Below, piece by piece: positions 62,797 through 64,000 of a DNA stretch of 64,000 nt. Below the pieces are notes generated by a model. The model made no database searches, had not been told where the DNA came from, and saw only the letters and a list, made by a program, of their open reading frames with translations. Origin of the DNA: JBBECJ01 sp963763325 (GTDB lineage Bacteria; Chloroflexota; Chloroflexia; Thermomicrobiales; CFX8); assembly GCA_963763325.1 (NCBI GenBank), contig CAVXOL010000001.1, positions 620,001-684,000 on the forward strand. The letters run 5' to 3'. Every line of letters begins with the position of its first letter. Position 1 is the stretch's first letter. A program made the position numbers and the translations under genes.

Positions 62797-64000
62797 TCAC
62801 TCCACCGCCTGCCACGTCTTCGACATCCGTGAGATTGCCTCGTAAGCGCCGGTCGGCTGGCGATCGGAGGAGAAGAGGGAGAAGCCGGCCCAGTGGTGGT
62901 TGGGACCACCGGCTTCGGCGAAGTTGAGGTGCCAGACGAAGGCCTGCTCGACCCAGTGCCACTCGGTGCGCATGATCTCGAACGCGCGTGAGGTGTAGTT
63001 GGCCTGCATGGCGGGTGTGATCCACTCGCCGTAGGCCCAGACCTCCTGGTAGTTGCCGACCGGCCAGCCCATCTCGGTGATCCAGATCGGCCGGTCGGCC
63101 AGGCCGGCGGCGATCATGACCTTGCGGAGCTGCTCGGCATGGCGGAAGTAGAATTCGGGCGCTTCGGTCCAGCCGGGGTTGTCAGCCAGATTGCCGGGCC
63201 AGTAGGTATCTGGATCGTTCCCGGCCCCGTAGGCGTGGACGGCGAGGATGTCGAAATAGCTCGGCGGCCTCGCCGTTGTTGATCCCCAGCAGCGTTTCGA
63301 GGTACCAGCCGTCTGACATCGCCAGGTGAGGCAGCATCATCGTGTTCGGCGCGAGGCCGGGGAAGACGACCAGCGCGTTCGGATCGGCGGCTTTGACGGC
63401 CGTGTAGCCAGCGCGCAGGATCGGCAGGAAGCCGGCCGGGTCGATGATGCCGTTCGATTCGGCGATCAGGTTCGGCTCGTTCCAGATCTGCCAGGCATCG
63501 ACCTTGCCGGCCAGCAGTGTGACCAGCTCGGTCGTGAAGGACTCAAAGGCGTCGGGTCGGGCAGGGAAGCGCTTGTCGCCCGGTAGGGCCCACGCCGGTG
63601 GGTGCGCGATGTTGACCAGCACCTTCAGGCCACGCTCGTTGGCCATCTCGACGACGCGCTCGTAGGGCCAGTACGACCACGAGACCGGCTGCCCCTCGCG
63701 CGGCTGGAGATCGCGCCAGGTGAACTGGAGCCGGATCCACTCACAGCCCGATTCGGCCGCAGCGTCGATGTAGAACTCATTGAAGTCGTCAGTGGTGTCA
63801 TGGCTGTAGAAGGTGAGGTTGAATCCGCAGCCTACCGGCGTCGGCCGCCCGGCTGGCAGCGGCCCGAGCGGCGGGGCATCGCGCTCCTCGGTCCGTCTCG
63901 GCCTGGGGCGCGACCGCCAGCTTCGGAATCTCGCGTTTGGCCAGTGCCTCCCGACCAAGATGGCCGAGTAGCACCTCGAACTCGCTCCCGGCGTACTCCT
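62797..64000 (-). CDS. Glycoside hydrolase of clan A, cut by the window edge, two frameshifts
   Basis: The C-terminal 400 or so residues of a larger protein. Substrate domain: GCGFNLTFYSHDTTDDFNEF, RLQFTWRDLQPREGQPVSW, NIAHPPAWALPGDKRFPARP, the acid/base motif WQIWNEPNLIAESNG, and the nucleophile motif PIWITEMGWPVGNY. The tail WHWVEQAFVWHLNFAEAGGP and AYEAISRMSKTWQ closes the TIM barrel. Joints lie near 63265 (after GINNGEAA) and near 63885. WNEPN and TEMGW fit GH39/GH5-type retaining enzymes. The upstream region seen at 63885-64000 (EYAGSEFEVLLGHLGREALA) is the start of a linker or another domain. Substrate unknown. Confidence 0.85.

Overview
The window is a GC-rich (roughly 60-65 %) stretch of a bacterial chromosome. 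The gene set suggests a Chloroflexota bacterium of the Thermomicrobia type: large MalT-like LuxR regulators beside MMPL exporters, an F420-type luciferase-like oxidoreductase, a three-subunit pyruvate dehydrogenase, DUF983, DUF1028 and DUF2157 proteins, VapBC and HicAB toxin-antitoxin pairs, and Asp/Pro-rich lipoproteins. This assignment is inferred from gene content; no rRNA or tRNA gene was recognised. Many genes carry single-base frameshifts whose two halves join cleanly. They are scattered over the whole window and very dense between about 31 and 45 kb. Most look like sequence errors, but real decay cannot be excluded. Frameshifted genes are given as one feature with the joints described.

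Layout. 0-6.2 kb: VapBC-like pair, amidohydrolase, EstB-like serine hydrolase, ketopantoate reductase, VOC protein, and a four-helix-bundle (S23/Avd-like) gene bracketed by inverted heptamer repeats. 6.1-12.7 kb: zinc acyl hydrolase, orphan histidine kinase, lipoprotein cytochrome c, DUF1028 protein with an alpha/beta hydrolase, membrane protein. 12.8-19 kb: two separate HicAB pairs around alpha/beta hydrolases, an HD-GYP/LuxR fusion and an APH-like kinase. 19-25.8 kb: lipoprotein with a duplicated domain, moaC, DUF983, DUF2157, GerMN lipoprotein, AlkZ-like winged-helix protein. 25.9-30.5 kb: ferric-iron ABC transporter operon with a consensus promoter, a 25-bp palindromic operator candidate, an internal terminator and a 161-bp inverted-repeat element.

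30.8-38.8 kb: a probable defence island. A HEPN-motif protein is divergent from a tightly coupled three-gene operon: an unknown protein of about 295 aa, an SNF2 helicase resembling DrmD/RapA, and a sacsin-like (HSP90-fold) ATPase with a C-terminal CxxC...CxxC domain. All are heavily frameshifted. This is the best candidate for an undescribed system.

38.8-43 kb: membrane protein with a CPTC motif, DUF4239 protein, multicopper oxidase with an N-terminal cupredoxin domain, and a DoxX/DoxD-like protein. 43.1-54.4 kb: a tandem duplication of a three-gene module (MalT-like LuxR regulator, small conserved protein, MMPL exporter), each copy ending in the same terminator. 54.5-64 kb: alpha/beta hydrolase, pdhA-pdhB-pdhC, GNAT acetyltransferase, a second VapBC pair whose toxin lacks a normal start codon, endonuclease V, an LLM oxidoreductase and a glycoside hydrolase cut by the window edge.

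A recurring theme is intergenic DNA built of short words (mostly 7 bases) iterated two to five times and usually followed by its inverted copy. At least six genes end inside such blocks, so their C-terminal tails are encoded by repeat.
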